Shown here: positions 14,187 to 22,817 of the stretch, one piece after another
Layout of the letters: each line of letters begins with the position of its first letter
Numbering within the stretch: the stretch's first letter is position 1
The notes under the pieces: model-generated
Told to the model about the DNA's origin: nothing
Databases searched by the model: none
The model's input: the letters and a program-made list of their open reading frames with translations, nothing else
DNA from: an uncultured Blautia sp.
GTDB lineage: Bacteria > Bacillota > Clostridia > Lachnospirales > Lachnospiraceae
Assembly (NCBI GenBank): GCA_900556555.1
Contig: USPF01000018.1
Location: 1 to 39,819 of the forward strand
Direction of reading: 5' to 3'
DNA length: 39,819 bases
Translations under genes and position numbers: made by a program

Positions 14187-15170
14187 TTACAGGGACAGGA
14201 CAAAATTTCTCCACTTTTCCTCCTGGTCAGTTAAACGTTTGAGTTTTTCAAGATTCTTTGCAGAGATCCATGCTTTATTGTGGGTATAATAATAGTTTGC
14301 CAGCTTCCAATATTTTTCCGGATAGGCAAACCGTATTTTCAAATTCTCTTTTTCTTCCTTGGACAACGGCCTGGTCTCTTCGTATGCCTCCAGCATCGCT
14401 TTTCCAAGACACAGATTCCAGTCATGCTTTTCCAGTATTTTTCTCATAAACTGATAAAGATCAGAAACCTGTACATCAAATCCGCATTTATCAAAATTTG
14501 TCACTGCGGTAGAACAAGGCCCTCTTTTTTCGTTAAGCATCAGCACATTATGCTGGTTAAACTCTCCATGACACACCCTTCCCTGTTCCACGGACTCCTG
14601 ACGGAGCCTGTTGTATCCGGAAGTCTCCAGCTCCTTTAATGCTTGTTCCCCGTATCCCAGAAATCTGTATATCGTATCCAAAAATGCAAGTTCAAAATCA
14701 TTTTTTTTCCGTTTTGTGCTCACAAACTTTCTGATTTTACGAAGCTGGGCATTATGCCTTGTAAACTCATCCGTCAAAGGCTGCCTCACATAATGAATCT
14801 GTACCGGTATCTGCATTACTCTATGTAACTCTGCCATGGAACCGATTCCCCGGTAAATATCCTTCTCGCTTCTGGTATCACATTCCCTTCCCTCATACCA
14901 CTTCTTCACAATATAGGGAATATTATCTTTATCGGTAGAAACATATTCCCCCTCCTGATTCTGCAAAATCTCATCTGTAAGAACCTGGCTTTTCTGTGAG
15001 ATACAGGACAAAAGACAGGCCTGGTATTCCAGCTTCTTAGGTGTACCGCAAAACTCTTTAATCAATACCAGACCTTTGTCTGTTTCACAGATTAAAGAAC
15101 CTCTTCCACGATACACGGCTGTGGATTCCAGGCCATATTGTTCTAAGACTCCAAGACCACGGTCATACAT
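14187..15170 (-). CDS. CotS-family spore-coat kinase-like protein
   Basis: CotS/YsxE/YutH-type protein with an aminoglycoside-phosphotransferase-like kinase fold; relatives sit in the spore coat of Bacillus. 327 residues. The N-lobe has GLVLIKEF (Lys) and the hinge YIVKKWYEGREC. The catalytic loop reads CHGEFNQHNVL, with Glu where active kinases have Asp, and the metal-binding segment reads VTNFDKC, so it may be inactive. The C-terminus YPEKYWKLANYYYTHNKAW is typical of the family. Start 15170 is preferred over 15194 because GGGGGAGGAG lies just before it and the family begins MYDRGL. A mother-cell-like -10 (CATACAAT) lies upstream at 15211-15218. Confidence 0.8.
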   Translation of the reverse strand: MYDRGLGVLEQYGLESTAVYRGRGSLICETDKGLVLIKEFCGTPKKLEYQACLLSCISQKSQVLTDEILQNQEGEYVSTDKDNIPYIVKKWYEGRECDTRSEKDIYRGIGSMAELHRVMQIPVQIHYVRQPLTDEFTRHNAQLRKIRKFVSTKRKKNDFELAFLDTIYRFLGYGEQALKELETSGYNRLRQESVEQGRVCHGEFNQHNVLMLNEKRGPCSTAVTNFDKCGFDVQVSDLYQFMRKILEKHDWNLCLGKAMLEAYEETRPLSKEEKENLKIRFAYPEKYWKLANYYYTHNKAWISAKNLEKLKRLTDQEEKWRNFVLSL

Positions 15171-15210
15171 TTGCTCCTCCCCCTTTTTCTCCATTGTTTA
15201 TGTTCTTTTC

Positions 15211-15218
15211 ATTGTATG
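15211..15218 (-). promoter_or_regulatory. Possible sporulation (sigma-E/sigma-K) -10 element
   Basis: CATACAAT on the minus strand fits the sigma-E -10 pattern CATACA-H-T and lies about 40 bases before the CotS-like start. The -35 region (ATTCTAAC) is a poor match, so this is weak. Confidence 0.3.
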
Positions 15219-15239
15219 CAGGAGAAAATGGGGTTAGAA

Positions 15240-16565
15240 TCAACCGTTCTTTATCTTAGAAAGCAAATATTCTTTTGTATTTTTTTCTGGTTCTTCTAAT
15301 ACCAGATGCAAAAGCCAATCCAGGGTCTTTCCCAGTTCCTTCCCAGGTTTCATCCCTGCATCGATTAAATCCTTACCGGAAACAGCCAGGGTTTTTAAAG
15401 AAATACATTCCTGTTTTTCCATGATTTCTTCGTATAATCTCCGGCTTTCCAGAAGTTTTTGCAGTTTTTCTTCTCTTTTGTAAGTGCTCTGTGCCATAAG
15501 GTCCGCATGCCGGATTTCCAGAAGCATGGGAAACAATTCTGCACCTGTTTTATTTAATGCCTTTCTTACAGAACAGGGTGTACACTCCCAGGGACATTCA
15601 TGCCAGAGTATAAGCTTCGTCACAGCGGCAATGGTGTCATTATCAAACCGCAGCCGTCTCAAAATCCTTCTGGCAATTTCCTCGCTGGCTTTCTGATGTC
15701 CATAAAAATGGTCAATTCCCATTTCATCTGTAGAACGTTTCTCCGGTTTTCCCATATCGTGAAACAAAACAGCCAGACGGAGTACCCTGTCTGCACGTAC
15801 ACTCTCCAGTGCTTTCAATGTATGCTCACCCACGGTATAACAGTGGTGTGGATTATTTTGCCCTGTTTCCATCATAGCATCAAATTCCGGCAAAACCACT
15901 TTGGTGATTCCAAGTTCCCAGGCTGTCTTTAAATACTGTGGATGAGGCGAAACCAAAAGCTTCACAAGCTCCGTATGAATCCTCTCTGCACTGATTTTCT
16001 TCAATGTCTCTGCCAGTTTTCCTGCTGCCCTCTTTGTTTCCTCCTCAATGGAAAAACCAAGCTGGGCAGAGAAGCGGACCGCCCGCATAATCCTGAGAGC
16101 ATCTTCTGTAAAACGCTCACTTGGATTTCCTACACAGCGGATAATCTGGTTTTCCAGGTCTTTCGCTCCTCCAAACACATCCACCAATCCCTCTCTGTCA
16201 TTGTAGGCCATGGCATTGATGGTGAAATCTCTGCGTTTTAAGTCTTCTTCCAGCTTTCCTGTGAAAATCACCTCTTTGGGATGTCTGCTGTCCTCATACT
16301 CACCGTCTATCCGGTAAGTTGTCACTTCAAATCCTTCTTTTCCCATCATCACAGTCACGGTTCCATGCTGAAGCCCAGTATCAATGGTTCTTTTAAAAAG
16401 ATTTTTGACTTCTAAAGGCCTGGCAGAAGTGGTAATATCCCAGTCAGCAGGAATACGGCCAAGAAGACTGTCTCTTACACAGCCTCCTACTGCATATGCA
16501 TCATAGCCGTTTTCCTGCAAAAGATGAATGATTTTATTTACTTTTTCCGGAATCTGTATTACCAT
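15240..16565 (-). CDS. cca: CCA-adding tRNA nucleotidyltransferase
   Basis: Adds or repairs the 3' CCA end of tRNAs. 441 residues. The class II nucleotidyltransferase head has YAVGGCVRDSLLGR (phosphate loop) and the catalytic DWDITTSA, then RRDFTINAMAYN and the RNA-binding segment RFTEDALRIMRAVRFSAQLGF seen as EDALRIMRAVRF. The middle carries an HD domain (AVLFHDMGKPE, later DNDTIAAVTKLILWHE), as in many Clostridia. AGGAGGAATGGCGA precedes ATG 16565. It lies 34 bases after proS in the same direction and is probably cotranscribed with it. Confidence 0.95.
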   Translation of the reverse strand: MVIQIPEKVNKIIHLLQENGYDAYAVGGCVRDSLLGRIPADWDITTSARPLEVKNLFKRTIDTGLQHGTVTVMMGKEGFEVTTYRIDGEYEDSRHPKEVIFTGKLEEDLKRRDFTINAMAYNDREGLVDVFGGAKDLENQIIRCVGNPSERFTEDALRIMRAVRFSAQLGFSIEEETKRAAGKLAETLKKISAERIHTELVKLLVSPHPQYLKTAWELGITKVVLPEFDAMMETGQNNPHHCYTVGEHTLKALESVRADRVLRLAVLFHDMGKPEKRSTDEMGIDHFYGHQKASEEIARRILRRLRFDNDTIAAVTKLILWHECPWECTPCSVRKALNKTGAELFPMLLEIRHADLMAQSTYKREEKLQKLLESRRLYEEIMEKQECISLKTLAVSGKDLIDAGMKPGKELGKTLDWLLHLVLEEPEKNTKEYLLSKIKNG

Positions 16566-16599
16566 TCGCCATTCCTCCTGTTTCTATATCCTGTCTTTC

Positions 16600-18039
16600 T
16601 TAGTAAGCACGGCCCCAGTAAACCATTTTTTTCGCAGGTTTTCCACATACTACACACTTATCAGAAAGTGTTTCCTGCTCAAATGGCATACATCTTGATG
16701 TAGCCTGCACATCTTCCTTGATTTTATCTTCACATTCTCTGCATCCGCACCACATTGCTTTTACAAATCCTGGTTTTTCTTCCACTGTTTTCTTTAACTC
16801 TTCGTAATCTGTAACGGCATAGGTATGAGCCTCTCTGTGTGCTCTTGCTCTTTCCAGCATTTCCTTCTGCATGGTATCCAGGATTTCCTGTACACCTTCT
16901 GCCAGGCGGTCCAGGGAAACCACAGTTTTTTCTCTGGTATCTCTTCTTACCACAACTGCCTGGTTTGCTTCAATATCCTTAGGACCACATTCAATACGGA
17001 CCGGAATACCTCTCATCTCCTGCTCTGCAAACTTAAATCCAGGGCTCTTGTCTGTGTCATCTGTCTTCACACGGATTCCTGCTGCTTTTAACTGTGCATT
17101 TAATCTTTCTACAGTCTCAAGAACGCCTTCTTTTCTCTGCTGGATTGGAATAAGAACTGCCTGTACCGGAGCAATTCTAGGAGGAAGTACCAGACCACTG
17201 TTATCTCCGTGTACCATAATGATTGCACCGATCATACGGGTAGTCATACCCCAGGATGTCTGATGTACATACTGAAGTTTATTTTCCTTGTCTGTATATT
17301 GAATACCAAATGCCTTTGCAAATCCGTCTCCAAAGTTATGGCTGGTACCAGACTGCAGTGCCTTACCATCATGCATCAGAGCTTCAATGGTATAAGTAGC
17401 TTCTGCACCTGCAAATTTTTCTTTGTCTGTCTTCTGTCCCTTTACTACCGGAATCGCCAGCACTTCTTCACAGAAATCTGCATACAGGTTCAGCATCTGT
17501 ACCGTTCTTGCCTCTGCTTCTTCTGCTGTTGCATGTGCGGTGTGGCCTTCCTGCCATAAAAATTCTCTGGAGCGGAGGAATGGTCTTGTGGTTTTTTCCC
17601 AGCGTACTACGGAACACCACTGATTATATACTTTCGGTAAATCTCTGTGGGACTGGATTTCTTTTGCATAGAAATCACAGAATAAGGTCTCAGAGGTCGG
17701 GCGGACACAAAGTCTTTCCTGCAATGGTTCCAGACCACCATGTGTTACCCATGCAACTTCCGGTGCAAATCCTTCTACATGGTCTTTTTCCTTCTGAAGA
17801 AGACTTTCCGGAATAAACATTGGCAGATATACGTTCTCCACCCCTGTCTCTTTAAATCTTCTGTCCAGTTCATGCTGGATATTTTCCCAGATTGCATAAC
17901 CTGCCGGTTTAATGACCATACATCCTTTTACGCTGGTATAGTCAATTAAATCTGCTTTCTTTACCACATCTGTGTACCACTGGGCAAAATCTTCTTCCAT
18001 GGAAGTAATCGCTTCTACTAATTTTTTGTTGTTTGCCAT
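16600..18039 (-). CDS. proS: Prolyl-tRNA synthetase (archaeal/eukaryotic-type)
   Basis: Class II aminoacyl-tRNA synthetase charging tRNA-Pro. 479 residues: the short form without the editing insertion domain, with an extra C-terminal zinc-like domain. Motif 2 is seen in [16 protein letters not shown], the proline pocket in [17 protein letters not shown], and motif 3 in [14 protein letters not shown]. The C-terminal Cys residues are in [10 protein letters not shown] and [10 protein letters not shown], and the chain ends VYWGRAY as in the archaeal-type enzymes. AAGGAG precedes ATG 18039. Expression is controlled by a T-box leader (18123-18397) with its own promoter. Confidence 0.97.
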   Translation of the reverse strand: MANNKKLVEAITSMEEDFAQWYTDVVKKADLIDYTSVKGCMVIKPAGYAIWENIQHELDRRFKETGVENVYLPMFIPESLLQKEKDHVEGFAPEVAWVTHGGLEPLQERLCVRPTSETLFCDFYAKEIQSHRDLPKVYNQWCSVVRWEKTTRPFLRSREFLWQEGHTAHATAEEAEARTVQMLNLYADFCEEVLAIPVVKGQKTDKEKFAGAEATYTIEALMHDGKALQSGTSHNFGDGFAKAFGIQYTDKENKLQYVHQTSWGMTTRMIGAIIMVHGDNSGLVLPPRIAPVQAVLIPIQQRKEGVLETVERLNAQLKAAGIRVKTDDTDKSPGFKFAEQEMRGIPVRIECGPKDIEANQAVVVRRDTREKTVVSLDRLAEGVQEILDTMQKEMLERARAHREAHTYAVTDYEELKKTVEEKPGFVKAMWCGCRECEDKIKEDVQATSRCMPFEQETLSDKCVVCGKPAKKMVYWGRAY

Positions 18040-18122
18040 GATATTCTCCTTTTCTCTCTTCTATGTTTAACAGGTTTTTATGGGAGGCTCGCCATGCTTA
18101 CAGGAAATCATTTTCTATGATA

Positions 18123-18397
18123 TAAAAAAAAGACATGTCATCCCCTCCATCTCAGGGACCGATGTCTTCCACTCGGCGGTACCACCCTTCTTAGCAGCCC
18201 GTTATACTCTACTTTTATCCGGACAGCCCACTTCCTTTGCTTTTATAACGCCCAAGCCCGCGTTCTGCTTTCGCAGACAGCTCCAAGGCAGGTTCCACAT
18301 AGTTTCTGTAAAAGTCTCTCACCTTATGACTCTCTCTCTTTGACATTCCCTGTGTGTACTATTCCTCTTCCCAGCCAATTTCTTATAATCCTGTACT
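18123..18397 (-). promoter_or_regulatory. Proline T-box riboswitch leader of proS
   Basis: The T-box core GGTGGTACCGCC lies on the minus strand at 18187-18176, followed by a terminator (AAGACAT 18168-18162 with ATGTCTT 18136-18130, then eight T). The stem I segment GGAACCTGCC gives GAA followed by CCT at 18292-18290, a proline codon in the specifier position. The TGGT of the core would pair with the ACCA-type end (discriminator A) of tRNA-Pro. Uncharged tRNA-Pro is expected to relieve termination and raise proS, probably also cca. Confidence 0.88.
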
Positions 18398-18404
18398 ATT
18401 TTGA

Positions 18405-18433
18405 ATTTTATTGGATAATTCCTCCTTTGTCAA
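18405..18433 (-). promoter_or_regulatory. Sigma-A promoter of the proS T-box transcript
   Basis: Minus-strand TTGACA (18433-18428) and TAAAAT (18410-18405) with a 17-bp spacer, directly before the T-box leader and just after the stop of the dCMP deaminase gene. Confidence 0.75.
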
Positions 18434-18451
18434 GAGGAAAAGCCGGAAGTT

Positions 18452-18937
18452 TTAAACTTCCAGCTCCAGCTTTCTCCCGGTTTTATTATATTGATAATAC
18501 CTCACACCTGCTGCATCCAGCATCCTCTTGGAAGCTTTTACAGCCGGTGTATCTGCATATTTATCACATTCATACACAATGGTCTTGATCCCTGCCTGGA
18601 TAATTGCCTTGGCACATTCATTGCATGGGAACAGAGATACATATAATTTTGCCCCTTCCAGAGAACCGCCCCTGTAGTTCAAAATCGCATTTAATTCACT
18701 GTGTGTCACATACAAATACTTTGTATCCAGAGAATCCCCTTCTCTGCCCCAGGGAAATTCATCATCTGAACAGCCTATAGGAAATCCATTGTAGCCCATA
18801 GACAAAATCTTGTTGTCCTGGCTCACAATACAGGCACCCACCTGAGAATTTGGATCCTTGGATCTCATACCGGATAATTTGGCTACCCCCATAAAATATT
18901 CATCCCAGGAAATATAGCCATCTCTCTTGCCTGTCAT
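18452..18937 (-). CDS. dCMP deaminase (ComEB-like)
   Basis: Zinc enzyme converting dCMP to dUMP for dTTP synthesis. 161 residues. The zinc site is HSELNAI (His and catalytic Glu) with SLFPCNECAKAI (two Cys), and the substrate segment SKDPNSQVGACIV is typical of the dCMP deaminase group also known as ComEB. ATG 18937 is chosen, with GGTGAGG just upstream; a GTG at 18946 lies within that site. It follows upp after 12 bases, so rpiB-upp-deaminase look like one pyrimidine/pentose operon. Confidence 0.92.
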   Translation of the reverse strand: MTGKRDGYISWDEYFMGVAKLSGMRSKDPNSQVGACIVSQDNKILSMGYNGFPIGCSDDEFPWGREGDSLDTKYLYVTHSELNAILNYRGGSLEGAKLYVSLFPCNECAKAIIQAGIKTIVYECDKYADTPAVKASKRMLDAAGVRYYQYNKTGRKLELEV

Positions 18938-18949
18938 CTTCCTCACCTC

Positions 18950-19579
18950 TTATTTTGTTCCGAAAATACGGTCTCCCGCATCACCCAGTCCCGGTACAAT
19001 GTAACCGTGGTCATTTAAGCACTCATCCAGCGCACCAATATAAATATCCACATCCGGATGTGCCTCTGACAAAGCTTTTACTCCTTCCGGTGCAGCAAGC
19101 AGACACATAAAATGAATATTCTTTACGCCTTTTTCTTTCAGCATTGTGATTGCTGCCACTGCTGAACCACCGGTAGCCAGCATAGGGTCTGTGACGAAAA
19201 CTTCTCTTTCACCGCAGTCAGCAGGAAGCTTGCAGTAATATTCTACTGGTTTTAAAGTCTCAGGATCTCTGTAAAGACCAATATGTCCTACCTTTGCAGC
19301 CGGAACCATGGTCAGCATTCCTTCTACCATGCCAAGACCAGCTCTTAAAATCGGAACTACTGCCATTTTCTTTCCAGCCAGTTCTTTTACCGTTGTCTTT
19401 GTCAGAGGAGTCTCAATTTCTACATCTGAAAGCTTCAGATCCCTGGTTGCCTCATAAGCCATAAACATTGCTACTTCACTTACTAATTCACGGAATTCTT
19501 TGGAGCTTGTTTCTTTTCTGCGGATAATTCCAATTTTATGCTGAATCAGCGGGTGTTCCATAATTAATACTTTTGCCAT
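18950..19579 (-). CDS. upp: Uracil phosphoribosyltransferase
   Basis: Pyrimidine salvage: uracil plus PRPP gives UMP. 209 residues, standard. The PRPP-binding motif is [16 protein letters not shown], and the uracil-binding C-terminus ends [17 protein letters not shown]. The N-terminus ([19 protein letters not shown]) is typical. It sits between rpiB (39 bases upstream) and the dCMP deaminase gene (12 bases downstream), all in one direction. The tsaC-rpiB-upp neighbourhood resembles the Bacillus ywl-upp region. Confidence 0.97.
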   Translation of the reverse strand: MAKVLIMEHPLIQHKIGIIRRKETSSKEFRELVSEVAMFMAYEATRDLKLSDVEIETPLTKTTVKELAGKKMAVVPILRAGLGMVEGMLTMVPAAKVGHIGLYRDPETLKPVEYYCKLPADCGEREVFVTDPMLATGGSAVAAITMLKEKGVKNIHFMCLLAAPEGVKALSEAHPDVDIYIGALDECLNDHGYIVPGLGDAGDRIFGTK

Positions 19580-19618
19580 CGTATCTTCTCCTTATTTATC
19601 TCTTTCGTTTATAGTATC

Positions 19619-20047
19619 TCAGCCTTCAATCAGGTCTATTCTGTGCTGATGTCTCGGTGCATGAGAAAATTCTGTGTTTAAAAAAGTATCTACAATTTTC
19701 ACTGCCAGTCCCGGACCTACTACTCTTCCGCCTAATGCTAATACATTTGCGTCATTATGCTCTCTTGTTGCCTCTGCACAAAAACAGTCTGTACACAGAG
19801 CAGCACGGATGCCTTTCATCTTATTTGCTGCAATAGAGATTCCGATACCGGTGCCACAGATAAGAATTCCCTTTTCACACTCTCCCTGCTGGATAGCAGT
19901 TCCTACTTTTCTTGCATAAACAGGATAATCTACTGCCTCTGTGCTGTCACATCCGAAGTCCTTGTATGCAATCTGCTTCTCCTCCAGATATTTAATAATC
20001 TCCTGTTTTAATTCGTAACCTCCATGATCACATCCTAATGCTATCAT
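19619..20047 (-). CDS. rpiB: Ribose-5-phosphate isomerase B
   Basis: Isomerises ribose 5-phosphate and ribulose 5-phosphate in the pentose phosphate pathway (LacAB/RpiB fold). 142 residues. Family marks are IALGCDHGGYELK at the N-terminus, ILICGTGIGISIAANK with the catalytic Cys, and EHNDANVLALGGRVVG. ATG 20047 overlaps the tsaC stop by four bases (ATGA), so the two are coupled. It supplies ribose phosphate for the PRPP used by the next gene, upp. Confidence 0.96.
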   Translation of the reverse strand: MIALGCDHGGYELKQEIIKYLEEKQIAYKDFGCDSTEAVDYPVYARKVGTAIQQGECEKGILICGTGIGISIAANKMKGIRAALCTDCFCAEATREHNDANVLALGGRVVGPGLAVKIVDTFLNTEFSHAPRHQHRIDLIEG

Positions 20048-21114
20048 TGGTTTTCCTCCTTTTCTTCCAGATAAATAATATGGTGTCCGGCTGCTTTTAA
20101 CAATCGGTTCATAATAGCCTGTCCCATCTGAGGTGTATCAAAAGCCTCAGAAAAAATACAGGTTACATCCTCTTCATCAAATGCCCTGAGAATTCCGAAA
20201 AGATGCCTTGCAATTCCTTCCTCGTCTTCTCTGGTTCCGATGCTCTTCACTACCGCAGCATCATAGAGTTCCTGGTCTTCATCTGTACAGATGACTCCAG
20301 CTCTTTGTCCCTTTGCTTCCAGGCATTTACATTGGCTGTTGATATATTCTGTCACCAGTTTTTCATTTCCCTGCACAATCGTAAGCCCTGCTTTTGGTGC
20401 ATAATGCCGGTATTTCATTCCGGGTGCCTTGGGTTTCACCGATGCGTCAGTAATCAGCAGCCCCTTATCCATAGAGACATCCCCGATTACCTGGCGGATC
20501 ATCTCTTCACTGATATAACCTGGTCTTAAAATAACAGGAGTTTCTGAAGTAAAATCCACAATGGTAGATTCTAATCCAATTTCTACCTCTCCGCCATCCA
20601 GAATCATATCAATCTTGCCGGATAAATCCTCCTCAACATGCTCTGACCTGGTAGGACTTGGCCTTCCTGAAGTATTGGCACTGGGAGCTGCAATATAACC
20701 TCCTCCTGCCTGAATCAAGGCTTTTGCCACTGGATGGCTTGGCATACGCACTGCCACACTGTCAAGTCCTCCTGTTGTCTCATAGGGCACCCTGTCATTT
20801 TTCTGAAAAATCATGGTCAGGGGGCCAGGCCAGTATTCCTCTGCCAATTTCACTGCCTTCTCAGGCACTTCCCTGACAATCCCTGCAAGACTTTCCATAT
20901 CTGCAATATGTATGATCAAAGGATTATCTGATGGTCTGCCCTTTGCAGCATAAATTTTCTCTGAAGAACCGGCATTTAGTCCATCGCCGCCCAGTCCATA
21001 GACTGTTTCCGTGGGAAAAGCTACCAGTCCTCCCTGTTTCAAAACTTCTCCTGCACCGTTTATTTTCTCCTGGTCAGGATGTTCTCTATCCACTTTGACT
21101 ACTTTCGTATTCAA
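20044..21114 (-). CDS. Threonylcarbamoyl-AMP synthase (Sua5/YwlC type)
   Basis: Makes threonylcarbamoyl-AMP from Thr, bicarbonate and ATP for t6A37 of ANN-reading tRNAs. 356 residues, the long Sua5 form with a C-terminal Sua5 domain (from about 230). The YrdC fold shows LVAFPTETVYGLGGDGLN, IYAAKGRPSDNPLIIHI, SVAVRMPSHPVAKALI and AAPSANTSGRPSPT. The start is TTG at 21114 with AGAGG 7 bases upstream; an ATG four bases earlier is out of frame and soon stops. It is followed by rpiB with a four-base overlap. Confidence 0.93.
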   Translation of the reverse strand: MNTKVVKVDREHPDQEKINGAGEVLKQGGLVAFPTETVYGLGGDGLNAGSSEKIYAAKGRPSDNPLIIHIADMESLAGIVREVPEKAVKLAEEYWPGPLTMIFQKNDRVPYETTGGLDSVAVRMPSHPVAKALIQAGGGYIAAPSANTSGRPSPTRSEHVEEDLSGKIDMILDGGEVEIGLESTIVDFTSETPVILRPGYISEEMIRQVIGDVSMDKGLLITDASVKPKAPGMKYRHYAPKAGLTIVQGNEKLVTEYINSQCKCLEAKGQRAGVICTDEDQELYDAAVVKSIGTREDEEGIARHLFGILRAFDEEDVTCIFSEAFDTPQMGQAIMNRLLKAAGHHIIYLEEKEENQ

Positions 21115-21158
21115 TGTACATCCTCTTCTTCCTTAAATTATCACTTCGTACTTTTCCA

Positions 21159-21869
21159 TCATACCATACTTCCATTGTTCTTTTCCACAGTTTTTAGAAA
21201 TTTTAGAATACCGTCACAAATTGCCCTTGCACACTTTTTCTGGTATTCTTTTGTATTCAGCAATTCTGCTTCCCGAGAATTTGTCAGAAATCCTGTCTCC
21301 ACAATATTTAATATTCCTTCACTTCGTTTCAGCAAATAGTAGGTACTGTTTGCTTTTTCTGTTCTTGGATTTGTAACTTCAAGCTGTGTGTTTAATTCTT
21401 CCTGAATACACCTTGCAAGTTTGCCCCCTTTGACAGAATCCTTATAGTAAAACACCTGAGGACCACATACAGCTTCATCTTCATAGCTATTTTGATGGAT
21501 ACTTACAGTGAGTAAAGGCTTTTTTTCCTTTATCATAGCACACCGGTTCTGCATATCCTGCACTTTCTTATTCCTGCTGTCCTGGTCATATAACCCTTTA
21601 TCCTCTTCTCTTGTAAGAATAGTCTGATATCCTTCTTTCTGCAGTTCCTGTGCCAGTGCTTTCGCAATTTTCAGATTTACATCCTTTTCCTGAAGTTCTC
21701 CAATCCCCACTACTCCCGGGTCAATTCCTCCATGTCCACTGTCAATCATGATCACTCCCTTTTGATTTTCTCCTGCTTTTCCCACCAGTATTGCACCTTC
21801 CCTGGAAAGCAGATAAATTGACAAAAGCATACACAGAGCCATGCACCGTCTTGCCCAGCGATTTCTCAT
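21159..21869 (-). CDS. cwlD: N-acetylmuramoyl-L-alanine amidase CwlD
   Basis: Amidase_3 zinc enzyme that, in spore formers, removes peptides from cortex muramic acid so muramic-delta-lactam can form. 236 residues, as CwlD. An N-terminal signal or anchor helix covers about 9-21. Zinc ligands are in DSGHGGIDPG (His) and, after the catalytic domain segments, SIHQNSYED; the catalytic Glu is in ILNIVETGFLTNSREAELL. AAAGGAAG precedes ATG 21869. It is 44 bases upstream of tsaC on the same strand and behind a hairpin terminator at 21941-21966. Confidence 0.92.
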   Translation of the reverse strand: MRNRWARRCMALCMLLSIYLLSREGAILVGKAGENQKGVIMIDSGHGGIDPGVVGIGELQEKDVNLKIAKALAQELQKEGYQTILTREEDKGLYDQDSRNKKVQDMQNRCAMIKEKKPLLTVSIHQNSYEDEAVCGPQVFYYKDSVKGGKLARCIQEELNTQLEVTNPRTEKANSTYYLLKRSEGILNIVETGFLTNSREAELLNTKEYQKKCARAICDGILKFLKTVEKNNGSMV

Positions 21870-21940
21870 ATTGTTCTTCCTTTACAGGCATTTTCTCTAT
21901 CAATATATGCTGCAATATCAGAATTCAATCCACATAGCAA

Positions 21941-21966
21941 AGGCGGAATGCTCCTGCACTCCGCCT
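21941..21966 (-). terminator. Hairpin terminator between the DivIVA-like gene and cwlD
   Basis: AGGCGGAGTGC and GCATTCCGCCT on the minus strand form an 11-bp stem (one wobble) with an AGGA loop, followed by only a short T tract (TTTGCTAT). Confidence 0.6.
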
Positions 21967-21976
21967 GTATCCCAAT

Positions 21977-22798
21977 CTACTCTTTTAAAAATTCTTCCAG
22001 TTCGTCTTCCAGCATTGCTTCATCTTCTTCGCTTAATAATCTGGAAATCTGAAGAGCCAGCCTGCTGTCCTCATCCTCTTCGTCTTCCTCGTCTTCTTCA
22101 TCAAACTCTTCTAATTCTGCAATATCATCCAGGGAGTCTAAAATATCCAGTTCCTGAGTGTCCCCAAGGTGAAGTTCTTCCTCTTCTCCTGCTTCCTCCT
22201 CTGGTTCTTCCGGCATCTGCAGTTTATGAATCTCCAGTTCCATCTCATCCTCAATATCATTCAGAGAGGTTGGCATACTGCTGATAATCTGGTGCACTTC
22301 TTTATAAGAAGACATAAATCTGCGCTGAGCCTGATTGATCAATTCTACGATTCCGTTCATTTCTTCCTGAACAGCAAGATACTTCTTCTTTCCTTCTACC
22401 AGCTTATCATCAATCTCAGACTGTACGGATTCCACTCTGCGTCTGGCTTCTGCTTCTGCCTCTGCAATCATCTGGTCACATTTTTCCTGTGTCTCTTTCT
22501 CCATACTTTCTGCTTTTAACTGGGCATCAAATACCAGCTTTCCGATACTCTCATAATTATCAATATATTTCTGGTATTTCTCTTTGATGTTCTCTTCCAT
22601 CCGCACCTGATAAGCATCTTTTAATTCGATGCGTTTCTGAAGCTCTGCAATCTTCTCATCTCTCTCCGCTAACTGTTTTCTGAAGTTCACCTGTGCCTCT
22701 GCCATCTCATCTCTCATTCTCTGAATGAGTTCCTGAACCTCTTCCTTATCATAGCCGCCCATCAAGCTTGTCTTTAACATCTCAAATTCTGTCATCAT
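21977..22798 (-). CDS. DivIVA-like coiled-coil protein with acidic tail
   Basis: 273 residues. The first 25 residues (MLKTSLMGGYDKEEVQELIQ) resemble the start of the DivIVA/GpsB domain, with the G-Y-D-K-x-E-V turn. A coiled coil runs through most of 25-180 (ERDEKIAELQKRIEL, then MEKETQEKCDQMIAEAEAEA). The last 80 residues are very acidic, with EED repeats at about 233-245. Such proteins mark cell poles or septa and organise envelope synthesis. It begins 19 bases after a membrane-anchored glycosidase gene, so a shared envelope role is likely. The exact function is not known. Confidence 0.75.
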   Translation of the reverse strand: MMTEFEMLKTSLMGGYDKEEVQELIQRMRDEMAEAQVNFRKQLAERDEKIAELQKRIELKDAYQVRMEENIKEKYQKYIDNYESIGKLVFDAQLKAESMEKETQEKCDQMIAEAEAEARRRVESVQSEIDDKLVEGKKKYLAVQEEMNGIVELINQAQRRFMSSYKEVHQIISSMPTSLNDIEDEMELEIHKLQMPEEPEEEAGEEEELHLGDTQELDILDSLDDIAELEEFDEEDEEDEEDEDSRLALQISRLLSEEDEAMLEDELEEFLKE

Positions 22799-22817
22799 AC
22801 TCCACCTCTGTTTTTTC

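Noticed and set aside
14075..14203. N-terminal extension of the phosphohexomutase
   Set aside because: It contains the promoter at 14120-14148, and ATG 14074 has a strong ribosome binding site and the family start.
21870..21940. Sigma-E promoter for cwlD (CATATATT-like sequence)
   Set aside because: The -10-like octamer fits loosely, but no acceptable -35 lies 13-15 bp upstream.
22070..22110. Low-complexity repeat as a possible tandem repeat element
   Set aside because: It simply encodes the Glu/Asp-rich tail of the DivIVA-like protein.
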